Positions 1 through 10,891 of a stretch of 64,000 nt of DNA are shown here, one piece after another. Numbering within the stretch: position 1 is the stretch's first letter; each line of letters opens with the position of its first letter. Source of the stretch: Vibrio sp. 14G-20 (GTDB lineage Bacteria > Pseudomonadota > Gammaproteobacteria > Enterobacterales > Vibrionaceae); NCBI RefSeq assembly GCF_026241515.1, contig NZ_JAPHPW010000005.1, forward strand, positions 202,927 to 266,926, in the 5' to 3' direction. A program made the position numbers and the translations under genes. Below the pieces are notes generated by a model that worked only from the letters and a program-made list of their open reading frames with translations, was not told the origin of the DNA and did not search any database.

Positions 1-486
1 AGCATTAGCGTAGCTCACCATCTCTTCAGCACGACCAGTACCTAGATTACCGTGATCTTCGTAGATGAAGTCATTTGCGAATGCGATTGGCATATCAGCA
101 ACACCAGCAACGTTGTAGTAAGGTGCCCATTGAGTACCTACTGCTGCACGGCCGTAATCGTCGTGAGAAACACCAACGTAACCAAGACGAGTTGTGAATG
201 ACTGATCACCACCGTCAAGCATGTTTAGCGCCCATTCACCTTTAGCGTCAGCAGTGAAGCCGTTACCAAGGTCGTGAGTTGCACCGAAGTTGATACGTGG
301 AGATACAGTCTCTACACCGATATCATCGCTGTTTTGACGGTCATCGCTGTTTACATCACCAACTGCAACTGAAACGTGGCCGCCAACTGAGAATGTTGTG
401 CCATCTTCGTTGTAAAGCTCTACTGCAACTGCCTGTGTACCAAATACTGCACCAGAAATTGCTAGCGCTAAAAGTTTCTTATTCAT
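1..486 (-). CDS. outer-membrane general porin, N-terminal part (cut by window edge)
   Basis: This is the first 162 codons of a Gram-negative trimeric porin; the rest lies beyond base 1. The start MNKKLLALAISGAVFGTQAV is a typical signal peptide with cleavage after about residue 22, followed by VELYNEDGTTFSVGGHVSVA, the usual first beta-strand of Vibrio OmpU/OmpL-type porins. Later segments (RINFGATHDLGNG, LGYVGVSHDDYGRAAVG) alternate in the way porin strands and the early loop do. The product would form a passive channel for small hydrophilic solutes in the outer membrane. The ATG is at 484-486 with a GGA about ten bases upstream. The 5' leader can fold into a hairpin. Which Vibrio porin it is cannot be decided from the N-terminus alone. 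Confidence 0.88.
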   Translation of the reverse strand, partial: MNKKLLALAISGAVFGTQAVAVELYNEDGTTFSVGGHVSVAVGDVNSDDRQNSDDIGVETVSPRINFGATHDLGNGFTADAKGEWALNMLDGGDQSFTTRLGYVGVSHDDYGRAAVGTQWAPYYNVAGVADMPIAFANDFIYEDHGNLGTGRAEEMVSYANA

Positions 487-1025
487 TTGTCATGTCCATT
501 ATGTAACTGGGTGAGTTATTCACTAACAACCTCGTACTTACGGAGAAGTTGTTACCTGCATTTAACAAGTAGGCAAACACTAATCGATGAATGACAAAAA
601 AGTTGCATTAAAATATATAAAATAAAAGCAACAACACTATAAAAAACAAAAATTACTTTAAAAACAACATAATAAAACACAATTACAAGAAAGCCTTTGT
701 GTTTTATTTATATTAGTCAAAGCGATTTTTTGGTTTTTAAGTCACTAAAAAAGCATTTAAAATCAAAGAAAAGAAAGACTGAATCAACGATGAATAGGAA
801 AAACCTGACATTGAAACATTCAGTAACATATAGAATCTACTAGAAAACTTTCAAACGAAGGCTTACTAACTAGGCCAAAGCTAAACTCGCCAATATATGG
901 ATATACCACTGCTTTCAAGCTAAAACGTTAGACACAAAAAAGGGCAATCAGTCGAAGACCAATTACCCTACTTGTCATTTTTCGAAGTACGTAATAGCCC
1001 TATCAGAGCTAAACGAATCAAGCTG
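487..1025. other. intergenic region: porin leader and promoter zone, yegD 3' end
   Basis: No gene is seen here. Bases 525-553 form an inverted repeat (AACAAC...GTTGTT around a near-palindromic core) in the predicted 5' leader of the porin. Bases about 590-790 are very AT-rich, as is usual upstream of regulated Vibrio porins, and probably hold its promoter. The right-hand end carries the yegD terminator. No individual regulator site could be assigned. Confidence 0.5.
942..968 (-). terminator. Rho-independent terminator of yegD
   Basis: On the minus strand a 12-bp stem (GGGTAATTGGTC with GACTGATTGCCC, some G-U pairs) closes a TTC loop and is followed by six T. It lies about 60 bases past the yegD stop. 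Confidence 0.8.
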
Positions 1026-2378
1026 TTATTTAAAACAAACCTCAGCCCAACGAGCTAGGCCAGCGGTTACAGAACCAAAGTAATTACCACTCACAATAGG
1101 AACGTTTGGTACAGCTTGTTGTACGGCTTCACGAAGTATCGGTGAACGAGCTGAACCACCCGTCATGTAGATTACGTCTGGCTTTTTCTGGCCTTGTTGA
1201 ATCGCTTCTTTAACCAACTCAATCATCTTAGACTTTGGTGCTTCAATCGCTTCAACCATCTGTTCGACTGAGATATCCACTTCGACCAGTTCAGAGGCAA
1301 CATTCATCGCCGCACGATATTGAGAGGATTCTGCCAGCGCAATCTTAGCTTCTTCCGCTCTACGCACAATGCCGTAGCCCAAAGTGTCGTGATAAACCTT
1401 CATCAAGCGTTCTAGCTTTTGAGGCTCTGACGCTTCTTTGCGAAGTAATTTCAATGCCGCTAGGTTTTCTCTTGAATAGAAACCCTTTTGAGCTTCAACA
1501 TTATTAATCGCAATTGGATTCCAGAATTGCGTCAATGGCATATCGATACCCGAAATGCCTTTGCTGCCCATACCAAAAGGTGACATCAGTTGTTTGAACG
1601 CAAGATAGATATCGAGGTCATTACCCCCTACCCTTTGCCCGCTGTGAGCTAACAAGCTCTGGGTTCGGTCCGCTTTACCCGACCAAGTTGGCCCCATTTC
1701 TAGCAATGAGCAATCGGTGGTACCACCGCCAATATCTACAACCAATACCGTTTGATTTTCAGTCAGGGTACTTTCGTAATCAAGGCCTGCGGCTACTGGT
1801 TCAAATTGAAAAGCGATATCAAGGAAGCCTGCACGCTTAGCTGCGCGTGAGAGTATGTCTTCAGCTTGTCGGTTTGCTTCTTCACCACCTCGACCGTGGA
1901 AGTTAATTGGTCGGCCGATAACAGCTTGCTTGATCTGCTCTTGAGTCGTGAGTTCGGCTTGATGCTTGATATTTGCCATCATGGCGCACACTAAATCTTC
2001 GAAGAAACTCACCTGAACATCATGCAGTCCACTCGCGCCAAGGAAAGATTTAGGGGACTTAACATAATAAACATCGCGAGGGTCTTCTAGATATAAGTCC
2101 AACGCAGCCTGACCAAATGCCATGTCTTCTGGCACTAAGTCGATACTCTCTTCTCTGTTCAGAGCGATCGCACGTCGTAAAACTTGCTCACCGATCGCAT
2201 CACTCGGCTTGATATTCAAGTGGCGGAAGAGGTGTTCAGAAACACTCTCGCGGGTAGGCGCAAACACGGTTGAGGGAATATAGTGGTTGTTACCTTCGAG
2301 CGGTAACAGGCTTGGCTCTCCATTAACCATCGCCGCGACAGAACAGTTCGCTGTTCCATAATCAAATCCAATAAACAT
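1026..2378 (-). CDS. yegD: Hsp70-family chaperone-like ATPase YegD
   Basis: A 450-residue actin/Hsp70-fold protein close to Escherichia coli YegD over its whole length. It has the phosphate-1 loop FIGFDYGTANCSVA at the N-terminus, VIGRPINFHGRGG near residue 160, the phosphate-2 motif VVDIGGGTTDCSLL near 215 and the adenosine motif YMTGGSARSP near 410. It lacks the DnaK substrate-binding and lid domains, so it is an ATPase-domain-only member whose client is unknown. I start it at the ATG at 2378 (MFIGFDYG), preceded by GGGG; an in-frame GTG four codons earlier is less likely. It is a single gene with its own terminator. Cytoplasmic. Confidence 0.93.
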   Translation of the reverse strand: MFIGFDYGTANCSVAAMVNGEPSLLPLEGNNHYIPSTVFAPTRESVSEHLFRHLNIKPSDAIGEQVLRRAIALNREESIDLVPEDMAFGQAALDLYLEDPRDVYYVKSPKSFLGASGLHDVQVSFFEDLVCAMMANIKHQAELTTQEQIKQAVIGRPINFHGRGGEEANRQAEDILSRAAKRAGFLDIAFQFEPVAAGLDYESTLTENQTVLVVDIGGGTTDCSLLEMGPTWSGKADRTQSLLAHSGQRVGGNDLDIYLAFKQLMSPFGMGSKGISGIDMPLTQFWNPIAINNVEAQKGFYSRENLAALKLLRKEASEPQKLERLMKVYHDTLGYGIVRRAEEAKIALAESSQYRAAMNVASELVEVDISVEQMVEAIEAPKSKMIELVKEAIQQGQKKPDVIYMTGGSARSPILREAVQQAVPNVPIVSGNYFGSVTAGLARWAEVCFK

Positions 2379-2537
2379 AATATCCCCCACTCAACAAAAG
2401 GGGCGAGATGCTACATGAAAAGCCTAAAAATTACGAGGTCATTTCTAAATTTAACTGAGTAATTTCTTAGCCTAACGGCTCTTCAAGAAGAAACAAATAT
2501 GCTACATTTCAGCCCAAATGAATCACAGGTTAGATAA

Positions 2538-2846
2538 ATGAAAACACCTTGCCGAGCGGCTTGTAAAAATAATGGCGGAATGTGTAGTGGCTGCTTTCGA
2601 ACAATGGATGAGATTATAGGCTGGAAAGGCTTATCTGAAGAAGAGCAAACGTCGGTTATGGATAATCTTAGCGGCACGAGTTCGACTCACCAATGTCCAC
2701 AGTGTAATGAACCAGCTCAATGCGATATCAGTGCGGGCAAAGAGACGTGTTGGTGTTTTGAGCTAGAAAAACGAGATACTAGCGATATTCCAAAGTCTGG
2801 AGTATGTCTATGCCGTAAATGCTTATCTGCTTTGCCTATTCAGTAG
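2538..2846 (+). CDS. DUF1289 protein fused to a Cys-rich CWC-type domain
   Basis: A 102-residue cysteine-rich protein. The first 45 residues match the DUF1289 pattern: PCRAACKNNGGMCSGCFRT (Cys 5, 9, 16, 19), then EIIGWKGLSEEE. The second half has another set of cysteines, CPQCNEPAQC then CWCFELEK and VCLCRKCLS, the layout of the Cys-rich CWC family. Each set probably binds a metal such as zinc, but no function is established for either family. It is transcribed away from yegD, with 159 bases between the two starts. There is no signal peptide, so it is probably cytoplasmic. The RBS is weak (AGG about 10 bases upstream). Confidence 0.82.
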   Translation: MKTPCRAACKNNGGMCSGCFRTMDEIIGWKGLSEEEQTSVMDNLSGTSSTHQCPQCNEPAQCDISAGKETCWCFELEKRDTSDIPKSGVCLCRKCLSALPIQ

Positions 2847-2893
2847 TTAGAGCCTATTTAGCAAGTTACAAGCTGGTTCAACATAGACAAAAA

Positions 2894-2917
2894 AAGCGAG
2901 AGGTTGTTTTCTCGCTT
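2894..2917 (-). terminator. Rho-independent terminator of the HopJ-family gene
   Basis: Perfect 8-bp stem AAGCGAGA/TCTCGCTT with an 8-base loop. Read on the minus strand it runs into seven T, so it serves the HopJ-family gene that ends at 2965. On the plus strand there is no T tract, although it also follows the DUF1289 gene. Confidence 0.8.
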
Positions 2918-2964
2918 CAAAATACTGAGATTAAGTTTCGACCTGAACGCTACCTGGTTAGTGT

Positions 2965-3315
2965 CTACTTCGCTTTTTCAATCAGCGCAGGCTGAGAAAA
3001 CTGGATACCCTTCCAGCCATGAACCATGAAGTTACGAATATTTTGATGGTCGGTATTCTCTGGAAAACCTAACACGTCGTTACGATAAAATTGACCAAAA
3101 CAAGCAAGTGTTTGCTCTGCAGACAGACTTTGCTCTAAACCAAAAGCAAAAATCTTACACGAACCATTATTCTGCCCTGCAGCGTTCACTACCTCACCAT
3201 TGCGAAATTCGCTCTCAGAAAAATCATAGTGAGCTTCGATCACTTGCATTGTATCTTCAAATTGCACGGCTTCTGGGGTTTCAGCCAGAGTATTCAATAA
3301 GGTTTCCAGTTCCAT
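2965..3315 (-). CDS. HopJ-family (type III effector HopJ-like) protein
   Basis: 116 residues: MELETLLNTLAETPEAVQFEDTM, then VIEAHYDFSESEFRNG and the conserved GSCKIFAFGLEQSLSAEQTL, LACFGQFYRNDVL and NIRNFMVHGWKGIQF. This is the pattern of the HopJ type III effector family (PF08888). The family name comes from Pseudomonas syringae, but close homologues are common housekeeping-like genes in marine gammaproteobacteria without an effector role. There is no secretion gene nearby, so I treat it as a small cytoplasmic protein of unknown function. It is divergent from the PilZ gene with a 194-base gap and ends at its own terminator. Confidence 0.85.
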   Translation of the reverse strand: MELETLLNTLAETPEAVQFEDTMQVIEAHYDFSESEFRNGEVVNAAGQNNGSCKIFAFGLEQSLSAEQTLACFGQFYRNDVLGFPENTDHQNIRNFMVHGWKGIQFSQPALIEKAK

Positions 3316-3509
3316 TTACTATTTCTCCATCAAGTATATATCTGTCAGCAGTGTATCTTGTTTTACGACAAGAGTAAGCCGTTGTTTACTTGAGATAGCG
3401 ATTCACTTTTTTGTTGTACGTTGCTAATTACTTCAATGAAACTAATGACATAGTATCATCAGGACGTTATATTATTTTATCAAACGATTAACATTGTTCA
3501 GTAACGAAT

Positions 3510-4169
3510 ATGCATAAAGATAAAAACTTAGAACTGTTCAGATACCTAAAGCCAGGTACAAAAACAGCAGGTGTATTGGAATTTGGTCCAGACGACTCAA
3601 TCCAGATCAGTACGCTTTATATCGGACACAAAGAAGATCAGTACCTTATCCTAGAGCTTACGCAAAAAGCGACAGAAGCACTGACACTGAGAAAGCTCAC
3701 AAACGTTGATATTATTATTCGTGCGATTACCGACACCGAACTTGGGCACATTGTCGCCTTCAAAACCAATGTACTGGCTCATATCACCTCACCAGCACAT
3801 CTAATCTTCCTTCGCCCACCCTCAAACTTTGCAACCAAGCCTATTCGTGAACACGAAAGGTATAAAGTACGCCTCAGCTGTGAAGTCACCTTTGATACCT
3901 TGTCACTGGATGCCACACTGGTCGATTTTTCAGCGTCAGGCTGCGGTATCTATCTTACCCAGCAATCAGATATCGATGTCGGCTGGAAGATAAAAGTTAA
4001 TTCTGACTTAAATGAGTACTTAGATGACGATCTGGTCTACAAAGTGGTGAGTAAGAAAAGGCAAAGACAAGGCTGGTTGTTAGGTATCCAATTCCCTGAA
4101 CACCTAGATATGAGTGATGAGTTGAAAACGCTGCTGTTAGAACAAGCCTTTGTCGCTGGCTCGATATAA
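3510..4169 (+). CDS. PilZ-domain c-di-GMP-binding protein (YcgR-like)
   Basis: 219 residues with an N-terminal YcgR-like beta domain (about 10-105) and a C-terminal PilZ domain (about 110-205). Both c-di-GMP contacts are present: RxxxR at R117-R121 (ERYKVR) and D139-FSASG-144. Proteins of this layout bind c-di-GMP in the cytoplasm and act on flagellar motors or surface systems; the target here is unknown. It sits alone between the HopJ-family gene and luxQ and converges on luxQ. It is one of several c-di-GMP proteins in the window (two GGDEF, one HD-GYP). Confidence is high for family and low for target. Confidence 0.9.
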   Translation: MHKDKNLELFRYLKPGTKTAGVLEFGPDDSIQISTLYIGHKEDQYLILELTQKATEALTLRKLTNVDIIIRAITDTELGHIVAFKTNVLAHITSPAHLIFLRPPSNFATKPIREHERYKVRLSCEVTFDTLSLDATLVDFSASGCGIYLTQQSDIDVGWKIKVNSDLNEYLDDDLVYKVVSKKRQRQGWLLGIQFPEHLDMSDELKTLLLEQAFVAGSI

Positions 4170-4228
4170 AGGCAGAAAATTAGTTACTTCTCTTCAACAG
4201 ACTCCATTAAAGAGCACTAAGTTAAAGC

Positions 4229-6801
4229 CTAGCGCTCTGTGTCATTCCAGTATGAGTTTTTGAAATGAACAAACGCTTGGTGGAGCGACTCTTCCTTAAT
4301 CGGTTTTACAATCACGTAGTTCGCCCCTGCTGCCATAAAGCTGTCTCTTGTCGACTCTTGAGCATCAGCGGTACACGCATAAATAGGGGCTGACACACCA
4401 ATCTCACCTCTCAGTTGCTGAGTGGTTTCTACACCACCGAGATTAGGAAGCTGGTTATCCATCAAGATCAAGTCATAGGTTATCATTTTAGCCATCTCAA
4501 TCGCTTCTAAGCCATCTTTTGCCCAGGTGACGACCATGTCATATTTCTTACAGAAAGCCTGAGCAATAAAGGCGTTGGTGTGATTGTCTTCCACCAACAA
4601 CACATTCAAACGTCGACTAAACAACGCCTCTGGCTCAACCTCAGCTTGTTTCTTAGCATCGACTAATAGCGGCTTGGCGTGTACGACCACTGGAATTTCT
4701 ATCGTGAACTCTGAGCCTTGATCTATCACGCTGCGGACTTGAATGTCCCCTTCCAGCATATCGACCAGATTTCTTACAATTGTAAGTCCTAAACCAGTGC
4801 CTCCATATTCACGAGTGGTGGTCTCTTCTGCTTGAACAAAAGGTTCAAAAACAGCATCAATTTTACTTTCATCAATACCGATTCCGGAATCTTTCACTCG
4901 AACGATTAAGCTCGCGTGATCAGAGTTAAAGATACTCTCGAGCTCAAAGCTGACGGAGATACCGCCGTGATGAGTGAACTTAAGGGCGTTACTCAACAGA
5001 TTAAACATGATCTGATTGAGGCGTACCTGATCGGTGTTGATTTCGATGTCATCAACCAAGTGATTCACAATGGTAAATTCGACGGATTTATCTTCGCACA
5101 GTGGACGATAGATGCTGTCTAAAGTATTAACTAACTCCCCCAAGCGGAAGTCTTTCTTTTGAATATTAAACTGCCCTTGCTCAATTTTTGAGAAGTCCAA
5201 GATATCGTTAAGTACCGCCAGTAAATGTTCCGCACTATTACACAATACATCCACCTGCTCGCGATTATCTTCATTGTGCATAGAACGCTTGAGCAGCTGA
5301 GACACACCGAGAATACCATTGAGCGGCGTGCGAATCTCGTGACTCATCTTAGCTAGGAAGTCTGCACGTACATTCGCAAGATGCTCGGCTTCTTCTCTTG
5401 CTCGATCGGCCTGTCGTTCCGCCTCGATAAGCTTAGTAATATCTTGCCCTTGTACCACTACACCTGTGATGCCGTGTTCCACGCGAATAGCAGACATATT
5501 CCAGCGAAACACCTTTTCACCAATGGGAACGTTAATACCCGTGAGTTTAGAGCCTTGAACCACCATTTGAATATTAGGCAGCATTCGATGCTCAAACTCT
5601 TGAGCGATTGGGCCATAATTGTCATCATCATCGAACAGTGCCATACGAGCGGCGGGGTTCATCTGAATCAAGTCGCCTTTTTCAGACCAAACCAAAATAG
5701 GTGAATGAGCAAAGTTAAAGAGATCTTGGAACTTTTGATTCTGTTCCGATAAGCGCTCAAAGGTGTCTTCAAGGGTACAACCAATATGGTGGAATTCGAA
5801 AATGTTAGAGCCATCAAACTTGTTGTACTCTTCACCATCACTTGCTGAGCGAGTGAAATCCATCAGCTTATCTAGCTCAGCAGCAACCCTTCTTTGGATC
5901 CAAGTTCGAGCAAAGAAAGACATCAATATGATCACCACAATCACCACGATAATCGCGCGCTGATAATTTTCTTCTAACGCAATGAAGTTATTGTTCTTTT
6001 GAACGGCTCGAATGATTAAAGGGGTTTCAACCGCGTTGATCTTAATGGTTGCTATAGTGACGAAATGACGAGGCAACTGTTCGTACATTTGATAATTGAG
6101 GATGTCAGTAATTGTGTAGCTTTCATCACCACTGAATGTCGATGTCACCGGTGTACCGTGCGCTTCAATAACGATATTTTCGCAATTACTGCCTTGTTGG
6201 ATTGACTCAGCCAAAGAGAAGTTATTATCAAGCACAATGGCGATATAGAGCTGACCAAGCACTTCCCCGGTAGCGTTATCAACGATAGGAGTACGGCGAG
6301 CCAACAAGTGACGCTTACCTATATCTGTCCTCAGTTTAATAAAATGCCAATTACTGCTGAATGAAACTTCATCAGAAATATGCTTTAAGTTGGACTCATC
6401 CAAACCATAGAATTGACTGTTGCCATCTTCCCAAGCCAAACCATCGTGGGTAGAGACAAAGCGTAAATCTGGGGCATGATCAGGTTCACGTTGGTCAACA
6501 CCAAAGAAAAAGTAGCTCAGAATCTCGTCATTACCCGTATCAAAATACTCTCTGAGAGTTTCACTGTGTGAGCTGCTGTCTTGGTGGATTTGCAGCACCG
6601 ACAAACGATAATCAAACATGTTTTGGATCAGGCTAGAGGTTTGCTGAACCGTTCGATTCGTCTCTTGCTGTACGATGTTACTGCTGGTTTCATAATTATG
6701 AATAAGCACGCCAAGTGCCATCACGCCTATCACCAAAATAACGATACGCGTAATGAGTCTAGCTAAAGTGTTTCTAGGTGTACTGGCGTAGCTTTTCTTC
6801 A

Positions 6802-6802
<1 letters not shown>
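4229..6802 (-). CDS. luxQ: LuxQ, autoinducer-2 sensor hybrid histidine kinase/phosphatase
   Basis: 857 residues, the usual length of LuxQ. Membrane segments are at about 14-34 and 282-300, with a periplasmic LuxQ-type PAS domain between them that contacts LuxP. Then follow a cytoplasmic PAS region (about 360-460), HisKA with phospho-acceptor H488 ([15 protein letters not shown]), HATPase motifs (NLLSNALKFT, DSGIGI, GGTGLGL) and a receiver with D782 (LILMDNQLPN). At low AI-2 it autophosphorylates and feeds LuxU and LuxO; with AI-2-LuxP it becomes a phosphatase. The ATG overlaps the luxP stop by one base (TAATG), so translation is coupled. It is the last gene of the operon; no clear terminator was seen before the convergent PilZ gene. 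Confidence 0.97.
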
Positions 6803-8204
<1,402 letters not shown>

Positions 8205-8519
8205 TTATGAGACTTCGATATATTGAATTTTGTCTTTTTGCCACTCAATAATCAGTTTGAGTGATACCAGTTTTTCTTTGCGGGATTTGGGCAATTGCTT
8301 GATCGCGTATTCAGTTTTCAATGCTTCACTTTTTGAGCCAACATCAAAACTCCAAACCAGCTTAAGCGGGCCTTTACCTTTTAAAGCTTTGGCGCCTTTA
8401 CCGGTTCGATGTTGTTCAAATCGACGTTCTAGATTGTTCGTCACGCCACAATAAAGGGCATTGTGACGATTGCGGATCAAGTACACGACCCAATCCGCAT
8501 TTTTATCAGCGTCTGACAT
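8205..8519 (-). CDS. yhbQ: GIY-YIG nuclease-superfamily protein (UPF0213/YhbQ-like)
   Basis: 104 residues carrying one GIY-YIG domain. The N-terminal VVYLIRNRHNALYCGVTNNL gives the two motif strands (YLI ... YCG), followed by the family Arg (ERRFEQH) and the catalytic-type Glu (SEALKTEYAIK). E. coli YhbQ has the same size and layout and is linked to DNA repair, but the substrate is not settled. The gene starts on the base right after the yceH stop (TAA then ATG), so the two are co-transcribed and probably coupled. Confidence 0.88.
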   Translation of the reverse strand: MSDADKNADWVVYLIRNRHNALYCGVTNNLERRFEQHRTGKGAKALKGKGPLKLVWSFDVGSKSEALKTEYAIKQLPKSRKEKLVSLKLIIEWQKDKIQYIEVS

Positions 8520-9176
8520 TTAAAGCAGTGATTCAACCAGAGCCTTAAGCTCTGCCACTTCTGCTCGTAGGCTTGCTACTTCAGACTCAAGTTCTTCAAA
8601 TTTTTCACTCGTTGCAGAGGGTGCAGCCGCGCTTACTGATGCCGTCGCAAACGCTTCAACATCCACTTCACCACTCAACAAATGCTGGTAGCGTGATTCA
8701 CGTTTACCCGCTTCGCGTGGTAGCTTGACCACTAAGGCACCTGCTTCTCTTGCAGCTAGCTTATCTAATGTTGCTTCTACTTCTTTCACATCACTAAAGT
8801 TTGCAAGGCGACCCGTTCGAGTACGAAGTTCACCAGGTGTTTGCGCGCCACGCAGTAACATACAACAGATGATTGCGCGCTCTTGCTCTGTAAATTGCAG
8901 ATCACCGAACTCAGTGTTGCAGAAACGATGCTGATACTTATTAACACGGCTATTGAAGCTGCTCTCATCGCTCACCATGCGACGTCCGATTAAGCCATCA
9001 ACAGCATCTAAAACATCTGACTCAGAAAGAGAGAGAACAGGTTCACGGTTACTCTTTTGATTACATGCCGTGGTTAAACTGTTCAGTGTCAGTGGGTAAT
9101 GATCGGGAGTAGTGACTTCTTTCTCGATCAAACAACCGATAATTCTCGCTTCAATTGGGGAAAGTACTGTGTTCAT
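8520..9176 (-). CDS. yceH: UPF0502/DUF480 winged-helix protein YceH
   Basis: 218 residues. The N-terminus [20 protein letters not shown] then [20 protein letters not shown] is the signature of the YceH/DUF480 family, which holds two winged-helix domains (about 1-85 and 90-170). The C-terminal 30 residues ([19 protein letters not shown]) form a coiled coil, suggesting a dimer. A DNA-binding role is likely from the fold, but targets are unknown. Upstream gene of the yceH-yhbQ pair. Confidence 0.92.
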   Translation of the reverse strand: MNTVLSPIEARIIGCLIEKEVTTPDHYPLTLNSLTTACNQKSNREPVLSLSESDVLDAVDGLIGRRMVSDESSFNSRVNKYQHRFCNTEFGDLQFTEQERAIICCMLLRGAQTPGELRTRTGRLANFSDVKEVEATLDKLAAREAGALVVKLPREAGKRESRYQHLLSGEVDVEAFATASVSAAAPSATSEKFEELESEVASLRAEVAELKALVESLL

Positions 9177-9232
9177 CGTTTTTCCTTTTTATTATTTTGA
9201 TAATTCCATCTCAACACCTAACAATGCAGTAA

Positions 9233-9433
9233 CTAGTGTTCAGACAAAATTGGTACTCGTTTCTTCCTGCCCTGTTCATCAATCATTATGATCTTAGAAC
9301 GGTTTAGCTCTATTTCCACGACTTCCAAATAAGTACGCTCTTGTACATACGCATCACGAAGCTTGTTTTGTTCTGCTGAAGATTCAGTGACATTGTCGCC
9401 CAATTCTTCGTTTTCCAATTGTTGTTGATTCAT
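9233..9433 (-). CDS. small hypothetical acidic protein, 66 residues
   Basis: I do not recognise this product. Starting at the ATG at 9433 it reads MNQQQLENEELGDNVTESSA and ends VPILSEH. It is soluble and acidic at the N-terminus, with a basic patch near the end (QGRKKRVP). The upstream in-frame extension to 9532 is Cys/Phe-rich and looks like non-coding sequence, so I use the inner ATG. It precedes the yceH-yhbQ pair by 56 bases and could be co-transcribed with it. There is no obvious RBS, so it may not be a real gene. Confidence 0.45.
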   Translation of the reverse strand: MNQQQLENEELGDNVTESSAEQNKLRDAYVQERTYLEVVEIELNRSKIIMIDEQGRKKRVPILSEH

Positions 9434-9628
9434 TTCACATTTCGTATCAATGCAGTATCTACATGGGATACTAACTTGAACGGTAAGATAAAAACAATCA
9501 CACATCAGCGAGAGTGACGAATAATTAAACAACCTTACTTTTGCTTTGATCTAAAGACTGTTACATCATCAATTGATGTGCTTTAATCAGAACCAGACAA
9601 CGTATTTGACGATTAGGAAAAGGAATCT

Positions 9629-9943
9629 ATGAGCAGCGTATTTGAAATTGTTAACCAAGCACGACGTAAGAACAAACTTAAGCGTGAACTTTTAGACAAC
9701 GAAAAGAAAGTTCGCGACAACCGCAAGCGTGTCGACCTTCTTGATAACCTACTTGATTACATCAAGCCAGAGATGACTCACGACGAGATCCTAGGCATTA
9801 TCAAAAACATGAAAGCTGACTACGAAGACCGCGTTGATGATCACATCATCAAGAGTGCAGAGATCTCTAAAGCTCGTCGCGACATCAGCCGCCGCATTCG
9901 TGAACTAACAGAAGAAGACAAGCAAACTCAAGGTAAGAAGTAA
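9629..9943 (+). CDS. yeeX: UPF0265/DUF496 protein YeeX
   Basis: 104 residues, matching E. coli YeeX along its length: [52 protein letters not shown] and [16 protein letters not shown]. It is highly charged and almost wholly helical, with predicted coiled coils, so probably oligomeric. The function is unknown although the family is conserved in enterics and vibrios. A purine-rich RBS (AAAAGGAATCT) precedes the ATG, and a terminator follows 37 bases after the stop. Confidence 0.92.
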   Translation: MSSVFEIVNQARRKNKLKRELLDNEKKVRDNRKRVDLLDNLLDYIKPEMTHDEILGIIKNMKADYEDRVDDHIIKSAEISKARRDISRRIRELTEEDKQTQGKK

Positions 9944-9979
9944 TCTAACCTCGCTAATTTACTTGTAACAATGTTAGTA

Positions 9980-10005
9980 ACCCACTCTTAGTAGTGGGTT
10001 TTTTT
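9980..10005 (+). terminator. Rho-independent terminator of yeeX
   Basis: Stem CCCACT/AGTGGG (extended by an A-T pair) with a six-base loop, followed by seven T. Confidence 0.9.
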
Positions 10006-10030
10006 GTACCTAAACTCCAGCGTCTATACT

Positions 10031-10087
10031 TAAGCATCTAGACCTAAGCATCTAAACCTAACCGTCTAGACTTAAGCGTATCTAAGC
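10031..10087. repeat. 14-bp imperfect tandem repeat, about 4 copies
   Basis: Units TAAGCATCTAGACC, TAAGCATCTAAACC, TAACCGTCTAGACT and a diverged TAAGCG... follow one another from 10031, with a partial unit (CGTCTATACT) just before. The block lies between the yeeX terminator and the M15-type peptidase gene. Confidence 0.8.
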
Positions 10088-10155
10088 AAAATGAATGAAA
10101 CTCAACAGCAGTATCAAACTAAATAACGAGTGTACACTAGCGATGGAGAGACTTT

Positions 10156-10782
10156 ATGTACGGAAGTATTCTGATTACCTTGGCGTTATCAACGACACAA
10201 CCTTACCCTGAAAAATTTGAGAAACTTTATACCGAAGAGACCGAAATCACTTATGACGATCTCGTGGTCGATGTTCATGGCTACAAAGTTCCGACCCGAT
10301 CAGCATTTCGAGGTTGGATGCTCCTTAACCACGCCCAAGATCAAGTCAAAGCGATCGGTCAACAACTCAAAGACAACGGCATCACTCAGAGCATGCCTCT
10401 GCATTTAGTCTTGTTGCAAGGCACGGATTGGGCAATGAGTAATACGACCCTGTTCACCCTTCCCAATAAGAAACATGTGCCAAACATGATCAATACCCTT
10501 AAGTACATACAACAATATATTGAGCCTGAAATTGGCGTTGTTATCCCTGTATCCGGAGAGCGAACCAATATCTACAATCAACAAGCTGGCGGCGCACTGC
10601 GAAGTAAACACTTGGAATTCTGCGCCTTAGACTTAGTTCCTGCGAATGATATTACTCGCGAAGATCTACACGTGAAACTTAAAAAGATTCATGCTGAATT
10701 TGGGCAAAAAAATAACGTTGGGCTGGGTTTGTATTCTGGTGTTCGATTCCACATCGATACTTGCGGATTTAGACAGTGGTAA
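10156..10782 (+). CDS. peptidase M15-type (D-Ala-D-Ala carboxypeptidase-like) protein
   Basis: 208 residues. The C-terminal half carries the zinc-peptidase pattern of M15 enzymes: SKHLEFCALDL (H152 and D159) and VRFHIDTCGFRQW (H199), with the upstream Arg in SGERTNIYN. This suggests a murein or D-Ala-D-Ala peptidase. The N-terminal SILITLALSTTQPYP is short for a signal peptide, so export is uncertain. The family's usual SxHxxG is changed to SKHLEF here. The RBS GGAGAG stands 5 bases before the ATG. A single gene, followed by a pair of palindromes. Confidence 0.75.
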   Translation: MYGSILITLALSTTQPYPEKFEKLYTEETEITYDDLVVDVHGYKVPTRSAFRGWMLLNHAQDQVKAIGQQLKDNGITQSMPLHLVLLQGTDWAMSNTTLFTLPNKKHVPNMINTLKYIQQYIEPEIGVVIPVSGERTNIYNQQAGGALRSKHLEFCALDLVPANDITREDLHVKLKKIHAEFGQKNNVGLGLYSGVRFHIDTCGFRQW

Positions 10783-10792
10783 CCACTCAATG

Positions 10793-10833
10793 GAGTCATA
10801 ATGACTTAATTATTATCAGAGTCATTATGACTC
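10793..10833. promoter_or_regulatory. paired palindromes GTCATWATGAC, operator-like
   Basis: GTCATAATGAC at 10795-10805 and GTCATTATGAC at 10821-10831 are each palindromic and their starts are 26 bp apart. Together with flanking bases they form a perfect 13-bp inverted repeat with a 15-bp spacer. The pair lies between the M15-type gene and the 10947 gene. It could be a repressor operator for the latter or a terminator-like hairpin without T tract; the regulator is not known. Confidence 0.5.
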
Positions 10834-10891
10834 AAATAATTGACAGGACACTTTAACCAATTGATTTAATGATTAAAATAAAACTGGAACG

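Noticed and set aside
297..506. 69-codon plus-strand frame over the porin start
   Set aside because: It lies antisense to the clear porin signal peptide and leader.
517..536. GTTGTTAGTGAA on the minus strand in the porin leader, same as part of the Qrr core
   Set aside because: It is the same sense as Qrr, not its complement, only 12 bases long, and has no sigma-54 promoter or terminator; probably chance.
2379..2390. GTG start four codons before the YegD ATG
   Set aside because: The ATG has a GGGG just upstream and matches the family start MFIGFDYG.
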